In this document: positions 50,091 through 59,896 of the stretch, one piece after another | Layout: each line of letters begins with the position of its first letter | Numbering within the stretch: the stretch's first letter is position 1 | Source of the DNA: Leptospira semungkisensis | Lineage (GTDB): Bacteria > Spirochaetota > Leptospiria > Leptospirales > Leptospiraceae | Direction of reading: 5' to 3' | Assembly (NCBI RefSeq): GCF_004770055.1 | Contig: NZ_RQEP01000018.1 | Coordinates: 372,001 to 436,000 of the forward strand | Length of the DNA stretch: 64,000 nt | The notes under the pieces: generated by a model | What the model was told of the DNA's origin: nothing | Database searches by the model: none | What the model saw: only the letters and a program-made list of their open reading frames with translations | Position numbers and translations under genes: made by a program

Positions 50091-50732
50091 ATGCAGAAAA
50101 ATATCTCGGATATACGCAACGAATACAGCAAGGCTAAATTGGATGAGAAAGATATAGACTCTTCCCCTTTAGAATTTTTTAAAAAATGGTTCGACCAAGC
50201 AATAGAATCTCAGGTAGCAGAACCGACTGCGATGACTCTCGCTACAGTAACCGAAGAAGGACTTCCAGATGCAAGGATCGTTCTTTTAAAAGGGATCGAG
50301 AACGGAGGATTTCAGTTCTATACCAATTATTCCAGCAGTAAGGGAAAGGAACTCGCAAAGAATCCGAATGCTTGTTTAGTCTTCTTCTGGTTTGAACTGG
50401 AAAGACAGGTGCGTATCCGAGGAATAGTTTCCAAAGTTTCCAGAGAGATTTCTGAAACTTATTTTCATTCTAGACCTTTCGACAGCCAGATCGGCGCCTT
50501 AGCCTCTGACCAAAGTGAAGAAGTAGAGAATAGATCCGTTTTAGAAAAGAAGTTTGGAGAATTCAAATCCAAGTATGAAGGTAAATCTGTCCCTCTTCCT
50601 GAAAATTGGGGAGGATATATATTAGAACCTTTTGAAATAGAATTCTGGCAAGGTAGAAGAAGCCGCCTCCACGATCGGATCTTATTCCGAAAAGAAGGCG
50701 GACTTTGGGTTAGAAAAAGGCTTCAGCCTTAA
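50091..50732 (+). CDS. pdxH: Pyridoxine/pyridoxamine 5'-phosphate oxidase
   Basis: FMN-dependent oxidation to PLP. The split-barrel shows MTLATVTEEGLPDARIVLLK, QFYTNYSSSKGKELAKNP, FWFELERQVRIRG, SRPFDSQIGALASDQS and the C-terminal EFWQGRRSRLHDRI, all diagnostic. 213 residues match. It completes a plus-strand run of three genes with the aminotransferase and the peptidase. It converges on ribBA, 11 bases away, with no evident terminator. Confidence 0.96.
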   Translation: MQKNISDIRNEYSKAKLDEKDIDSSPLEFFKKWFDQAIESQVAEPTAMTLATVTEEGLPDARIVLLKGIENGGFQFYTNYSSSKGKELAKNPNACLVFFWFELERQVRIRGIVSKVSREISETYFHSRPFDSQIGALASDQSEEVENRSVLEKKFGEFKSKYEGKSVPLPENWGGYILEPFEIEFWQGRRSRLHDRILFRKEGGLWVRKRLQP

Positions 50733-50743
50733 TTCAGCGAATG

Positions 50744-51949
50744 TCAGCCTAGTCCGAGCAAATGTCCCATTCTCATCTTCTTAGTGAAGAGATAATGGTG
50801 ATTATTTCCGGTCGGCATGATCTCTATAGGAATTCTATCGGTCACTTCTAATCCGTAACCTTCGAGTCCTACGATCTTACGAGGGTTATTGGTGAGAAGT
50901 TTCATCTTTCCTACACCTATATCCTTCAGTATTTGAGCACCCACTCCGTATTCTCTTAGATCGGGAGCGAAGCCTAATTTCTCGTTCGCCTCTACAGTAT
51001 CCAAGCCCTCATCCTGCATATTGTAAGCCTTGAGTTTGTTAATAAGACCGATGCCTCTTCCTTCCTGTCTCATATAGAGAAGGATTCCTTTTCCTTCTTG
51101 AGCGATCATAGAAAGAGCGGAATGAAGTTGTGGGCCACAGTCGCAACGACCGCTTCCGAAAATATCTCCGGTAAAACACTCTGAATGGACTCTCACCATC
51201 ACTGGCTCGTCCTTGTCGATCTTGCCCTTGACTAACGCGACATGCACTTTATCATCAATGATCGTAGAATACGCACGGACAGTAAAGTCTCCGTATTCGG
51301 TAGGAAGTCTAGTTTCCACTTCTAGATGAATTAGGTTTTCCTTCTTCCTTCTATAGCGGATCAGATCCTCGATCGTATAAATATTCAGTTTGTGTTTCTC
51401 TGCAAACTTTTCAAGATCCGGGAGCCTAGCCATGGTCCCATCATCATTCATGATCTCGCAGATTACTGCGGCAGGATAAAGTCCCGCAAGCTTAGAAAGA
51501 TCCACAGAAGCTTCTGTATGTCCTGCTCTGCGAAGCACTCCGCCGGAGACTGCCTGTAAAGGAAATAAATGTCCCGGCTTGACTAGATCTTGAGATGTAC
51601 TTTTAGGATCGAGTAAGACTTGTATTGTAGTTGCTCTGTCCTGAGCGGAGATCCCTGTGCTTGTCCCTTCTTTAGCATCCACGGAAACAGTAAACGCAGT
51701 CCCGTGCTTGTCGCCTAAACTGATATCGTCCACCATTCTGTGGACACCCAATTGGCGAAGGCGCTCTCCTTCCATAGGCACACAAATCAGACCTCTACCG
51801 AAAGAAGCCATGAAATTGACCTTTTCCTTATCGGTGAATTGGGCCGCGCAAACCAAATCCCCTTCATTCTCGCGATCTTCGGAATCCACGAGAATGATCA
51901 TTTTTCCCGCTTTTATGTCTTCGATTGCCTGTTCAATGGAGCCGATCAT
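50744..51949 (-). CDS. ribBA: Bifunctional DHBP synthase / GTP cyclohydrolase II
   Basis: Supplies both precursors of riboflavin. The N-terminal RibB half has [19 protein letters not shown] and the acidic metal site, [20 protein letters not shown] and [15 protein letters not shown]. The RibA half has [20 protein letters not shown] with zinc cysteines, [18 protein letters not shown] and [17 protein letters not shown]. Both active sites appear complete. AGGTGG precedes ATG. It is separated from ribE by 197 bases in which no FMN riboswitch (RFN element) is seen; an A/T-rich run near 52110 may end the upstream operon. Confidence 0.96.
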   Translation of the reverse strand: MIGSIEQAIEDIKAGKMIILVDSEDRENEGDLVCAAQFTDKEKVNFMASFGRGLICVPMEGERLRQLGVHRMVDDISLGDKHGTAFTVSVDAKEGTSTGISAQDRATTIQVLLDPKSTSQDLVKPGHLFPLQAVSGGVLRRAGHTEASVDLSKLAGLYPAAVICEIMNDDGTMARLPDLEKFAEKHKLNIYTIEDLIRYRRKKENLIHLEVETRLPTEYGDFTVRAYSTIIDDKVHVALVKGKIDKDEPVMVRVHSECFTGDIFGSGRCDCGPQLHSALSMIAQEGKGILLYMRQEGRGIGLINKLKAYNMQDEGLDTVEANEKLGFAPDLREYGVGAQILKDIGVGKMKLLTNNPRKIVGLEGYGLEVTDRIPIEIMPTGNNHHYLFTKKMRMGHLLGLG

Positions 51950-52146
51950 GATTCCACCTCATTTCTTGGACTGGTTTTTTACCATTCATAATTCCGTAAA
52001 ATTGCGAAAAGTGCAACTCTATAGTTGGGAATTCGAACCAAGACCCCCGTTTTTCTCAAAACAAAGCAAAAATAAACAGAACGATCGACTCGTTTTGAGG
52101 AACGAAAATAAAAAAAATTTTAGGTCAAAGGATTTTGGAGGATCAA

Positions 52147-52752
52147 TCAGGAAAACTTAGAGATCTGCTCCAGGTATCTTGCGATCAGATCCACTTCTAA
52201 ATTTACCTTGGCTCCTACCTTCCAAGCCTCTGCGGCATTGGTAACGGTCAATGTCTCCGGGATCAGAACTAACTCAAACTCTCCCGACTTGGAGTCTACT
52301 ATGGTAAGAGAGATCCCATCCACAGTAACGGAGCCTCTAACTGCAAAGTATTTAGTGAAGGAAGGATCATGCGAGATCAAAAATCTTCTCACATTTCCTC
52401 CGTCCTTATCTTCGGAAAGAAGGATCTTTCCGGTCAGATCCACATGGCCAGTAACGAAGTGGCCGCCCATTCTAGTATGAGGTTGGACAGATCTCTCTAA
52501 ATTGATCTTGGTCCCTACTTTAAAATTTCCGAAATTAGTAAGTTCTAAAGTTTTATAAGAAGAATAGAATTCGAATTTATCTCCTGAGTCTTGGAAGGAA
52601 GTAACCGTATGACAGGCACCGTTCACCGAAATGGAGTCCCCGTTCTTTAGGTCTGGATCCTTCCATTGAGTGGAGACATGGAAAATCTTTCCGTCTCCCG
52701 TGTCCTGTATAGCTTCTATTTTTCCGGTGGTCTCTATCAATCCTGTGAACAT
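52147..52752 (-). CDS. ribE: Riboflavin synthase, alpha subunit
   Basis: Dismutates two lumazines to riboflavin. ATG 52752 gives the canonical start [15 protein letters not shown] and two homologous lumazine-binding barrels: [15 protein letters not shown] with [12 protein letters not shown] in the first, and [15 protein letters not shown] with [15 protein letters not shown] in the second. About 201 residues, as usual. Its first 16 bases overlap ribD. A longer frame to 52821 lies wholly within ribD and is rejected. Together with ribD and ribBA it nearly completes the pathway; ribH is not in the window. Confidence 0.95.
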   Translation of the reverse strand: MFTGLIETTGKIEAIQDTGDGKIFHVSTQWKDPDLKNGDSISVNGACHTVTSFQDSGDKFEFYSSYKTLELTNFGNFKVGTKINLERSVQPHTRMGGHFVTGHVDLTGKILLSEDKDGGNVRRFLISHDPSFTKYFAVRGSVTVDGISLTIVDSKSGEFELVLIPETLTVTNAAEAWKVGAKVNLEVDLIARYLEQISKFS

Positions 52753-54128
52753 GATCTCCAAACCTCCCAATGATCTAGGCCTATATCGACCGTCCAGTCC
52801 ATCGAAAATTCTCCCTTCCATTCAGGCAAGATCCCTTTTGGAATGGAAACAGTTCCCGAGCGAATCTGTAAGATTGCGTCTTCTTCCGAAACTAGGCTCG
52901 AAAAAGTTTTATATAAAAAGTTTCCGCCTTCGATGAGTGCTAGATTCATTCCCCACTCTCCTAAGATCTTCAAAACATTCTTTCCTAGATCGGAAACTGA
53001 AATCGAATCAGAGAAGGAAATAGACACTACCTTGGAATCGGAAAGCTCTCTTAGCTTGTTCAGAAAATCATTGCTATACTTCTTCTTCTCATCCAAGAAG
53101 AAGGCACAAGATTTCTTAGAGATCCCAGAATTGATCTCTTCTTGCTTTTTCAAAAAAGAAGAAGGAACTAAATCTTCCTCAGGCATAAAGAAAACCCGAA
53201 TCGGTTGGTAATCTTTCTGATTCTCGAAATGAAGACGAAAGAGTTCTTTGTCATTGGAATATTTCAGTAGTTCTTGGAGGAAACCGCTAAATCCGAAAAA
53301 AGGTGACTGTTCTGCAGGATTCTTCCGATCTCTAAGTTTTGAAAAACCAACTTCCGAATTTCCCGATTCAGAAGGACCCGTTCTCATAGGAGTAGATTTA
53401 GAAAGATTTGATTTAATCTTCTTCCAATCTGATCTTAGAGATTCAAGATCTTGCGGAAATTTTTCCGAAATCCTAAAATCCAGACCTGGTTCGTCCACTT
53501 GTACTGTTTTCGGTCCGACTAAAATCGCATCCACCTTGGCACGAAGCATGGTCAGAAAAAAATCACTTTCAGCAGAAGAGATCTTCTCTCTTTGGCCGGA
53601 TCCGGAACTGAAATGGCCTTCCTTACTCAAAGAAGACTTTAATAAAAATGCGGGACGCTTCTTCTCTACTCTGGTCTTAAAACCGAATAAGAAGTGAGAA
53701 GAGATTTCGGCTAACGCTGGATTTTGGACCACTTCTATACCAAGAGAGCTTAATTTAGAAAGGCCTGAATTTTCGGAAACTAGAGGATTTGGATCCTTCC
53801 ATCCGTATTCCAATCGTTTAGGCTTTTCTTCTATGAATAGATCGATGCAGGGAGGAGTTTTTCCGTAGTGAGAACAAGGCTCTAAAGTAACGTACGCGTT
53901 GTGGTCTGGAAGTTTTCCAGTCGGGAACTTTTCTCTTAAGATCCTGTAGGCTTCTCTTTCTGCATGATTGCCTCCATAGATTCGAGTGGAAGCACTGCTT
54001 AAGATCTCTCCCGTATTTGCATCTTCTAATACGCAGGCAACGGGGGGATTCGGGCTAGAATAGCCTGTGGAGGCAAAGGACAGGCGAAGCAATTCCTCCC
54101 GAATCGAATCCGGGAGGGAAAAACTCAA
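52737..54128 (-). CDS. ribD: Riboflavin biosynthesis deaminase/reductase RibD
   Basis: The deaminase half (residues 1-145) has [16 protein letters not shown], the zinc [10 protein letters not shown] near residue 54 and [15 protein letters not shown]. The reductase half has [19 protein letters not shown] and [15 protein letters not shown]. At 463 residues it is about 90 longer than usual: a Ser/Lys/Phe-rich insertion lies inside the reductase domain (about 225-370). The start is TTG 54128, whose bases overlap the secF stop as TTGA. The enzyme seems intact, though the reductase half is divergent. Confidence 0.9.
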   Translation of the reverse strand: MSFSLPDSIREELLRLSFASTGYSSPNPPVACVLEDANTGEILSSASTRIYGGNHAEREAYRILREKFPTGKLPDHNAYVTLEPCSHYGKTPPCIDLFIEEKPKRLEYGWKDPNPLVSENSGLSKLSSLGIEVVQNPALAEISSHFLFGFKTRVEKKRPAFLLKSSLSKEGHFSSGSGQREKISSAESDFFLTMLRAKVDAILVGPKTVQVDEPGLDFRISEKFPQDLESLRSDWKKIKSNLSKSTPMRTGPSESGNSEVGFSKLRDRKNPAEQSPFFGFSGFLQELLKYSNDKELFRLHFENQKDYQPIRVFFMPEEDLVPSSFLKKQEEINSGISKKSCAFFLDEKKKYSNDFLNKLRELSDSKVVSISFSDSISVSDLGKNVLKILGEWGMNLALIEGGNFLYKTFSSLVSEEDAILQIRSGTVSIPKGILPEWKGEFSMDWTVDIGLDHWEVWRSCSQD

Positions 54129-55063
54129 GAGCGTTTAAACCTCTTGGAAAGTGCATCGTAAATATCTACGAGAGGCGCAGCAATAAACACTGAAGAAAAA
54201 GTTCCGAGTATGATCCCGAAGGTAAGAACGTATGCAAAATCATACAACTCTACTGCTCCTCCGATAATGATCGCAACTACTGAGATCAGGGTCGCCACGG
54301 AAGTGTTGAATGTTCTCGTAAGTGTTTGATTGATCGAAATATTGATCACTTGGGAGAATGTATCTCTCAAATTTCCTGCATTCTCACGGATCCTATCGAA
54401 TACCACGATGGTATCGTTGATGGAATATCCGAGCAATGTCAGAAGTGCCGCAATGATAGGAACACTCGGTTTGATCTGAAAGAATCCGATAAAAGCGATC
54501 GTGATCACCAAGTCATGGATCAGAGCTAAAATCGCTCCTAACGCAAACTTGAATTGGAATCGGAAACTCAAATAGATCATAATGAAGAAAAGAGTCAGCC
54601 CCAAGAGAGAGATCCCTGTGGAAGTCAACTCAGCTCCTACTACGGAACCTACTTGGTTCGCAGAAAGGATCGCCTTCTTGTCCAGTTTGAAATCCTCTTG
54701 TAGGATCCCGATCAGTGCATCGATAGCAGAGGCTTGTTTTGCTTCTACATTATCTTTTCCTTTTCTTTCCAGATAGAGTTCTTTGATCCTATCCACAGAA
54801 CCAAGACCGATATCGATCTGATAATCGTTCTTGTCCTTGTCCATGAGTACGAGAACTGCTTCCAGATTCTTAGAAGAGAAATATTCCTCTAGGTTCTTAC
54901 GCTCTACTGTTGCAGGAAATTCTACAACTGCGCGAAGTCCCCCGTCAAAGTCCAATGATGTAGCGAAACCGCCGTATTTCCCGAAAGTAACCCCGAACCC
55001 AATCAGGATTAAAATAGCAGAGAAGGTAATAGATACGTATTTATATTTTATAAAATCAAACAT
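54125..55063 (-). CDS. secF: Protein-export membrane protein SecF
   Basis: With SecD uses the proton gradient to help preproteins across. Six membrane helices; LDFDGGLRAVVEFPAT near residue 35, GAELTSTGISLLGLTLFF, ALIHDLVITIAFIGFFQI, LLTLLGYSINDTIVVFDRIR and RTFNTSVATLISVVAI are family signatures. Its first 8 bases overlap secD, and its stop overlaps ribD. Confidence 0.96.
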   Translation of the reverse strand: MFDFIKYKYVSITFSAILILIGFGVTFGKYGGFATSLDFDGGLRAVVEFPATVERKNLEEYFSSKNLEAVLVLMDKDKNDYQIDIGLGSVDRIKELYLERKGKDNVEAKQASAIDALIGILQEDFKLDKKAILSANQVGSVVGAELTSTGISLLGLTLFFIMIYLSFRFQFKFALGAILALIHDLVITIAFIGFFQIKPSVPIIAALLTLLGYSINDTIVVFDRIRENAGNLRDTFSQVINISINQTLTRTFNTSVATLISVVAIIIGGAVELYDFAYVLTFGIILGTFSSVFIAAPLVDIYDALSKRFKRS

Positions 55064-57002
55064 TCTTGGACTCCAGTTTCTTGAATCCGATTTGGAGTTT
55101 GCGAACTCCCAACTTGTTTACCAGGATATCCATGATCATTCTACTCAAGAAGAGAGAGGTGAACAAGGAAGTGATAATACCCCAACAAAGAGTGATCGCG
55201 AATCCTTTGATCGGCCCGTTTCCGAGTTTGATCATTAAGATCCCAGAGATCAACGTGGTAACGTTACTGTCCATAATGGTCCAGAATGCGTTCTCGAAAC
55301 CTTGGGCCACCGCTGCAGATACATGCTTGCCGGCGACCAATTCCTCTTTGATCCTTTCGTAGATAATCACGTTTGCATCCACAGCCATACCGACTGTTAG
55401 GATAATCCCTGCAAATCCTGGTAAGGTTAAAGTGAATCCCATCAGAGAGAGAAGCGCCATTAGAACGATCACGTTCACAAGAAGAGCGATATCTGCAACC
55501 AGTCCGGACAATCTATAGATAATGAGCATGAATACGATGACGAGAGCAAACCCCAAGAGCACCGCTTTCAAACCCACTTCAATGGATTCAATTCCCAAAG
55601 TAGGTCCGATAAATCTCATTTCCAAAACGCTTAGAGGAATCGGAAGAGCACCCTCACTGATCACGTTTGCAAGGTCGGTAGCTTCCTTCTGACCGAACTC
55701 TCCGTCAATCTGAGCATTTCCACCTGCAATCGGAGTACGAATGACCGGATCAGAAATGACCTTGTCTCCCCATACGATTGCAAGTTGTCTTCCTACGTTT
55801 TTAGAAGTGATATCAAAAAATTTCTCCGCACCTTGAGAAGTTAAGGAGAAGGAAACGTAATACGAAAGCCTGTTCTGGTCGTAGCTTTCTCTCGCGTTTC
55901 TCATGTCCTTTCCGTCCAGAGCGATTGCTCTTTCCAGGACCACGAACTCACGAGGAAGTAGAGGGGCCTTAGGATTCGCAGAACGATTCCATTTTACGTA
56001 AAGCTTATACTTCTCCGGAACATTGTATTTCTTTTCCATGGCTTCGAGGAATTTATCCTGCTCTGCCTTTCCGAGTTTCTGTTTCACTATGTTCTGAAAC
56101 TTAACGATCTCGGTCTCTTCTCTCTTTTCCTGTTCTAGAAGTTTACCTTCCTCCGCATCGATAGCAGATTGGTATTGTCCTCTTAGATTCGGATTGTTCG
56201 GATCGCGACCAGGCTCTCTCAATCTATATTCGACAGTCTCCGTATTTCGGATAATGTCCAGGATCTGAGAAGAGTTGCTTACTCCAGGCAAAGAGACTTC
56301 GATAGAATCTTGATCTTTTTGGATACGAACCTGAGGCTCTGTCAAGTTTTGGTTAGTAAGACGGTTGTCTATGATGAGCTTAGCTTTTTCCAACTCTGCG
56401 AGTTTTCTGCTCGGAGTAAGTTCGAAATAACCTTCGATCTCTTTCAGTTTATCGGTGGCTTCTTTCTTTTCTTTTTCTCCAAGAGTGGCATCCGCCTTCT
56501 TCTTAGTAAGCTCTTCGATTTCTTTTGCGTAGGAATCCTTTAGTTTGGATGTATAATCCTCGAAGTCTCCCTTTAGGACGACTCTCATCCCTCCTTGCAA
56601 GTCCAAGCCTAGCTTGATCGCAAGCGGTCTTCCTCCGAAAATGAAATCTTCGACCCAAGTAGGTCTAAGTTTATTCTTAGGTTCTAATATAAGATCTTGG
56701 TTTTCTTGAGAGATCTGATTGATCTTGGCGGAAGTGATGAATCTTCCTTTTACCAGATAAAAATCCTGATCCGGGAAAATGGATGGATCAGGCTCAATGG
56801 ACCAAGCACCTTTCGGATTATAATCTGTTTTCCAACGATCCGCAAAGCTTTCCAAAGCTTCTTTGCGGGTTGCTTCCGGTAGATCTTTAAATTCCTTTCT
56901 TACTGCAAGTTCCAATTCCCTTTCTGCGAAGTTAGGATAGAGAAGCGTCAAAGACGCAGCTACCACTATGATTGGAACGAAAATCCATTGAACAGATTTC
57001 AA
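55056..57002 (-). CDS. secD: Protein-export membrane protein SecD
   Basis: An N-terminal helix, a large periplasmic region (about 30-450) and five C-terminal helices. Signatures: KLGLDLQGGMRVVLKGDF near residue 130, LAIVWGDKVISDPVIRTPI, TLPGFAGIILTVGMAVDANV and IYERIKEELVAGKHVSAAV. 648 residues, with a Lys/Glu-rich charged insertion in the periplasmic part. The start is TTG 57002, supported by AGGAG seven bases upstream. It follows the unknown gene at 57013 by 10 bases. Confidence 0.95.
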   Translation of the reverse strand: MKSVQWIFVPIIVVAASLTLLYPNFAERELELAVRKEFKDLPEATRKEALESFADRWKTDYNPKGAWSIEPDPSIFPDQDFYLVKGRFITSAKINQISQENQDLILEPKNKLRPTWVEDFIFGGRPLAIKLGLDLQGGMRVVLKGDFEDYTSKLKDSYAKEIEELTKKKADATLGEKEKKEATDKLKEIEGYFELTPSRKLAELEKAKLIIDNRLTNQNLTEPQVRIQKDQDSIEVSLPGVSNSSQILDIIRNTETVEYRLREPGRDPNNPNLRGQYQSAIDAEEGKLLEQEKREETEIVKFQNIVKQKLGKAEQDKFLEAMEKKYNVPEKYKLYVKWNRSANPKAPLLPREFVVLERAIALDGKDMRNARESYDQNRLSYYVSFSLTSQGAEKFFDITSKNVGRQLAIVWGDKVISDPVIRTPIAGGNAQIDGEFGQKEATDLANVISEGALPIPLSVLEMRFIGPTLGIESIEVGLKAVLLGFALVIVFMLIIYRLSGLVADIALLVNVIVLMALLSLMGFTLTLPGFAGIILTVGMAVDANVIIYERIKEELVAGKHVSAAVAQGFENAFWTIMDSNVTTLISGILMIKLGNGPIKGFAITLCWGIITSLFTSLFLSRMIMDILVNKLGVRKLQIGFKKLESKNV

Positions 57003-57012
57003 ATTCGGACTC

Positions 57013-57726
57013 CTAGTCTCTTCTCACTTTATTAATTGTCACTGGAGAACGTCGAGTGACTCGACTTCCTTTCGCTCTGAATTGATACAGAGTAAAAGCT
57101 ATGATAATAGTTATTAATATTATGCCTTTCTTATGCTCAGCGAAGAATGCAGCTAAGGCTCCCTGGTCTTTTTGCTCGGCAGCCTTTCTCTTCTCCTCTT
57201 CCTTCTTCTTGTCGTCGCCTAGTTTCAGGATCTCTCCTAACTTTTGGCGAATTGAATTGTCTTCGTTCGGAATAGAAGCTCTCGCATCATATCCAGGAAG
57301 ATTCTTAGGAGTAAGGTTCGTTTCTTCGTTGAGCCAGTACGGTTTCTGTAGATCTGCAGCTGCCTCAGGATTTGAGATCTCCTTGGTTCCTCTATCTGAA
57401 GTAGAAGTCTCTCCTCCATCAGGGGTTCCGGAATTCTTTCCTTGGCCTGGATCATCCGGCGCTATCTCGGATTCTATTTTCTTTTTGGGTTCTCCGTCCT
57501 TGGACTCGAACTCATCCTTCTTGGCCTCTAGCTGTTTCTTCTTCTTGCCTGAATTCTTCTTTACTTTCTTTTTTCGAGAAGTCTTGGCAAGAGGAGTCTT
57601 TTTAGCGACGGAAGTGGTCTTCTTGGGTTCGGAAACCTTGTCCAAGAAATCGACTTCTTCTCCATCCTGCCCGAAGATAGGCAGGACGAGGCTTAAGGAT
57701 AGAAGGAGGCATAGGATCTTTTTCAT
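57013..57726 (-). CDS. Unknown exported bitopic protein encoded between yajC and secD
   Basis: A signal peptide (ILCLLLSLSLVLPIFG) is followed by a very Lys-rich disordered segment, a Gly/Thr/Ser-rich linker, a short aromatic stretch (KPYWLNEETNLTPKNLPG), a charged helix and one C-terminal membrane helix (GIILITIIIAFTLYQF), ending in a basic cytoplasmic-type tail. No known family. Its place inside the Sec operon, with 10-base and about 40-base gaps to secD and yajC, suggests a role in or near protein export. It is the least explained member of the operon. Confidence 0.8.
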   Translation of the reverse strand: MKKILCLLLSLSLVLPIFGQDGEEVDFLDKVSEPKKTTSVAKKTPLAKTSRKKKVKKNSGKKKKQLEAKKDEFESKDGEPKKKIESEIAPDDPGQGKNSGTPDGGETSTSDRGTKEISNPEAAADLQKPYWLNEETNLTPKNLPGYDARASIPNEDNSIRQKLGEILKLGDDKKKEEEKRKAAEQKDQGALAAFFAEHKKGIILITIIIAFTLYQFRAKGSRVTRRSPVTINKVRRD

Positions 57727-57765
57727 AGGTGCACCGGTTTACTATACCTATCGGAAAGTAGCCAA

Positions 57766-58104
57766 TTAGGCTTCTTTCTCTTTTTCTTTCTTCTTTAAAA
57801 TGGTGCTGGAATTGAAGGATACATTGGTATCTTTCGCGATCGCAAGGACTACTGTTTCATTATTGTCCTTAAATTCCACTACCTTGCCGTGAATTCCTGA
57901 GGAAGTGATCACGGTATCACCCTTTTGTAGGGCTTCGATCATTGCTTTTCTTTTCTTCTCTTCGTTTCTCTGAGGACGGATCACGATGAAGTACATCACG
58001 ATCAACATCAATGGAACGAGAGTGATCATATTCAGAGCGCCGCTTTGTCCTGCGCCTTCTGCCGCTTGCGCGAATAATAAGAATGAATTGGTAACGAATT
58101 GCAT
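57766..58104 (-). CDS. yajC: Sec translocase accessory subunit YajC
   Basis: A single N-terminal helix (ITLVPLMLIVMYFIVIRPQR) then a small cytoplasmic domain with IRPQRNEEKKRKAMIEALQK, GDTVITSSGIHGKVVEFKDN and VLAIAKDTNVSF, typical of YajC. 112 residues. It begins the yajC-unknown-secD-secF run. Upstream trpD ends 57 bases earlier. Confidence 0.95.
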   Translation of the reverse strand: MQFVTNSFLLFAQAAEGAGQSGALNMITLVPLMLIVMYFIVIRPQRNEEKKRKAMIEALQKGDTVITSSGIHGKVVEFKDNNETVVLAIAKDTNVSFNSSTILKKKEKEKEA

Positions 58105-58161
58105 ACTAACCTGGTTGATTCCTAATCTTTAAGTCCGTTTTGGGACCAGTATTTTCCTTTC

Positions 58162-59172
58162 CTATCCTTTGGTAATTAAATTTTGGAAGAAGTCCCCTGT
58201 TTTTCCGGAACTAAGCTGTTCTAAAGCGATCTCGTAGCCTTCCGGCAATGATTTTGCCTTGCCCATGACGAAAAGTCCCGCTCCAGCATTCAATGCCACC
58301 GCATACGTACCTGCGATCTTCTCCCCTTCCAAAATCTTTCTAGCCAAAGACTCTGCCTGGTCCGGTCCGGAAGTATAAACCTCAGCTGGATTCAAATCTC
58401 CCAGCTTCAGTTCCTTCGGATCGAAATCATTTCTGGATATTACCCCATCTTGCAAAAGAGTATAATCCGTTTTTTCAAAAATAGAAAACTCATCCAATCC
58501 GTCTCTAGAATGACATACTAGAGCTCTCTTCAGGCCCAAGCCTTGTAGCACTCGAATGAAAGTCTCCATTAGCTCTGGCTCATATACCCCGATGATCTGG
58601 TACTGAGGAGAGAAAGGATTATTCAAAGGCCCAATCATATTGAAGAAGGTCCTAAAACCTAATTCCTTACGGATAGGCGCTGCAAACTTCATAGAAGGAT
58701 GCCAAAGAGGCGCGAATAAGAAAGTAAATCCGCTAGAAAGAAGATGAGACTCCACTTCTTCCTGGGTCTTCTCAGTATTATAACCAAGCCTTCCTAAAAT
58801 ATCACTCGAACCTGTATGAGAAGAAACGGAGCGGTTCCCATGCTTCGCAACTTTGATCCCCAAGGAAGCGAGAGTCAAAGCGGCTAAGGTAGAAATATTC
58901 ACAGTCCCCTTGCCATCTCCTCCTGTCCCGCAGGTATCCAGCATGTCGAATGGAAAGGCAGTCTTAGGTTTCAGTGCATTCTTTCTAAGAGCGAAACAGA
59001 AACCTAGAAGTTCATCCACAGTTTCTCCCTTTGCTCTCATCGCAGTCACGAAAGAAGAAAGTAATATTTCAGACACCTGTCCCTTCATGACAGCGTTCAG
59101 CACCGCCTCTGCCTCATGAACTGCCAGATGTTTTCTTTCTAATACTTTTACGATTGCCTGTCTAATTTCCAT
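58162..59172 (-). CDS. trpD: Anthranilate phosphoribosyltransferase
   Basis: Second step of tryptophan synthesis, joining anthranilate and PRPP. DTCGTGGDGKGTVNISTLAA (PRPP loop) lies near residue 75, with KHGNRSVSSHTGSSDILGRL, APLWHPSMKFAAPIRKELGF and FNMIGPLNNPFSPQYQIIGV. About 336 residues from ATG 59172; TTG 59202 is an alternative. The first 11 bases overlap pgsA. It is isolated from other trp genes. Confidence 0.94.
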   Translation of the reverse strand: MEIRQAIVKVLERKHLAVHEAEAVLNAVMKGQVSEILLSSFVTAMRAKGETVDELLGFCFALRKNALKPKTAFPFDMLDTCGTGGDGKGTVNISTLAALTLASLGIKVAKHGNRSVSSHTGSSDILGRLGYNTEKTQEEVESHLLSSGFTFLFAPLWHPSMKFAAPIRKELGFRTFFNMIGPLNNPFSPQYQIIGVYEPELMETFIRVLQGLGLKRALVCHSRDGLDEFSIFEKTDYTLLQDGVISRNDFDPKELKLGDLNPAEVYTSGPDQAESLARKILEGEKIAGTYAVALNAGAGLFVMGKAKSLPEGYEIALEQLSSGKTGDFFQNLITKG

Positions 59173-59896
59173 TTTTGCCGAATGCCCTCCGTATAGAAGC
59201 AAAGCGGATCACTTCTCGATTCGAAACCAAATAACGTATTCCGGAAAGCACAGTGATAAAGGTAGTGATGAGCATCCCGAAGTAAGGCACAAATCCGCCT
59301 AAGCCGAAGACTAGATCACTCCATCCTGGTGCTCCATTCTCCTTCCAGGCTTGAAAGAATGCCAGGGCATTCTCGGAAGCGATCCCAAATACGGTCTCGC
59401 CACCTGCCTTTCCGCTTTGGTACACTTCGTTGATGATAATCCTCTTCTTAGAAGATACTAAAATAAAAAAGACCAAGATGAGAATGATTGCTCCCATCTG
59501 AAATGCTGTTTTTACCTTTCCGAGCATTGTAGTCCGAATGGATTGCCCCAAACGAATCGCAAGATAGCGAAGAGTGGTGATCAACATATCTCTTCCTACA
59601 ATGAGAAGCACCATCCAGAGCTCGATTTGTTCATGCAAAAAAATGAATGTAGTAAAACAGCCTACGACTATGATCTTGTCGGCAAGCGGATCTAAGAATT
59701 TTCCGAACTCAGTTTCCTGTTTGTATTTTCTGGCTATATAGCCATCCACGAAATCAGTGAGAGAGGCCAAAGAAAACAAGACTAGGGCGGCAATATGAAA
59801 CGCCTGCTCTTTCTGGTACAAGAACCAGATAAAGAGCGGGAGAGAAACCACTCTGAGTACAGTAAGAGTATTCGGTATGTTTATATTCGGATTCAA
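59162..59896 (-). CDS. pgsA: CDP-diacylglycerol-glycerol-3-phosphate phosphatidyltransferase
   Basis: Makes phosphatidylglycerol phosphate in the inner membrane. The CDP-alcohol phosphotransferase motif is LTDFVDGYIARKYKQETEFG continuing KFLDPLADK, with all aspartates. Several membrane helices. TTG 59896 gives MNPNINIPNTLTVLRVVSLP and overlaps the rimO stop as TTGA; TTG 59908 is possible. At about 244 residues it is longer than usual because of a soluble insertion near residues 165-205. PG is also the lipid donor for Lgt. Confidence 0.88.
   Translation of the reverse strand: MNPNINIPNTLTVLRVVSLPLFIWFLYQKEQAFHIAALVLFSLASLTDFVDGYIARKYKQETEFGKFLDPLADKIIVVGCFTTFIFLHEQIELWMVLLIVGRDMLITTLRYLAIRLGQSIRTTMLGKVKTAFQMGAIILILVFFILVSSKKRIIINEVYQSGKAGGETVFGIASENALAFFQAWKENGAPGWSDLVFGLGGFVPYFGMLITTFITVLSGIRYLVSNREVIRFASIRRAFGKNGN

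Noticed and set aside
51950..52146. FMN riboswitch before ribBA
   Set aside because: No conserved RFN core is visible; the gap is A/T-rich with short inverted pieces only.
57101..57769. 222-codon plus-strand frame rich in Ser/Phe
   Set aside because: Antisense to the Lys/Glu-rich yajC-adjacent gene, whose codons generate Ser/Phe on the other strand.
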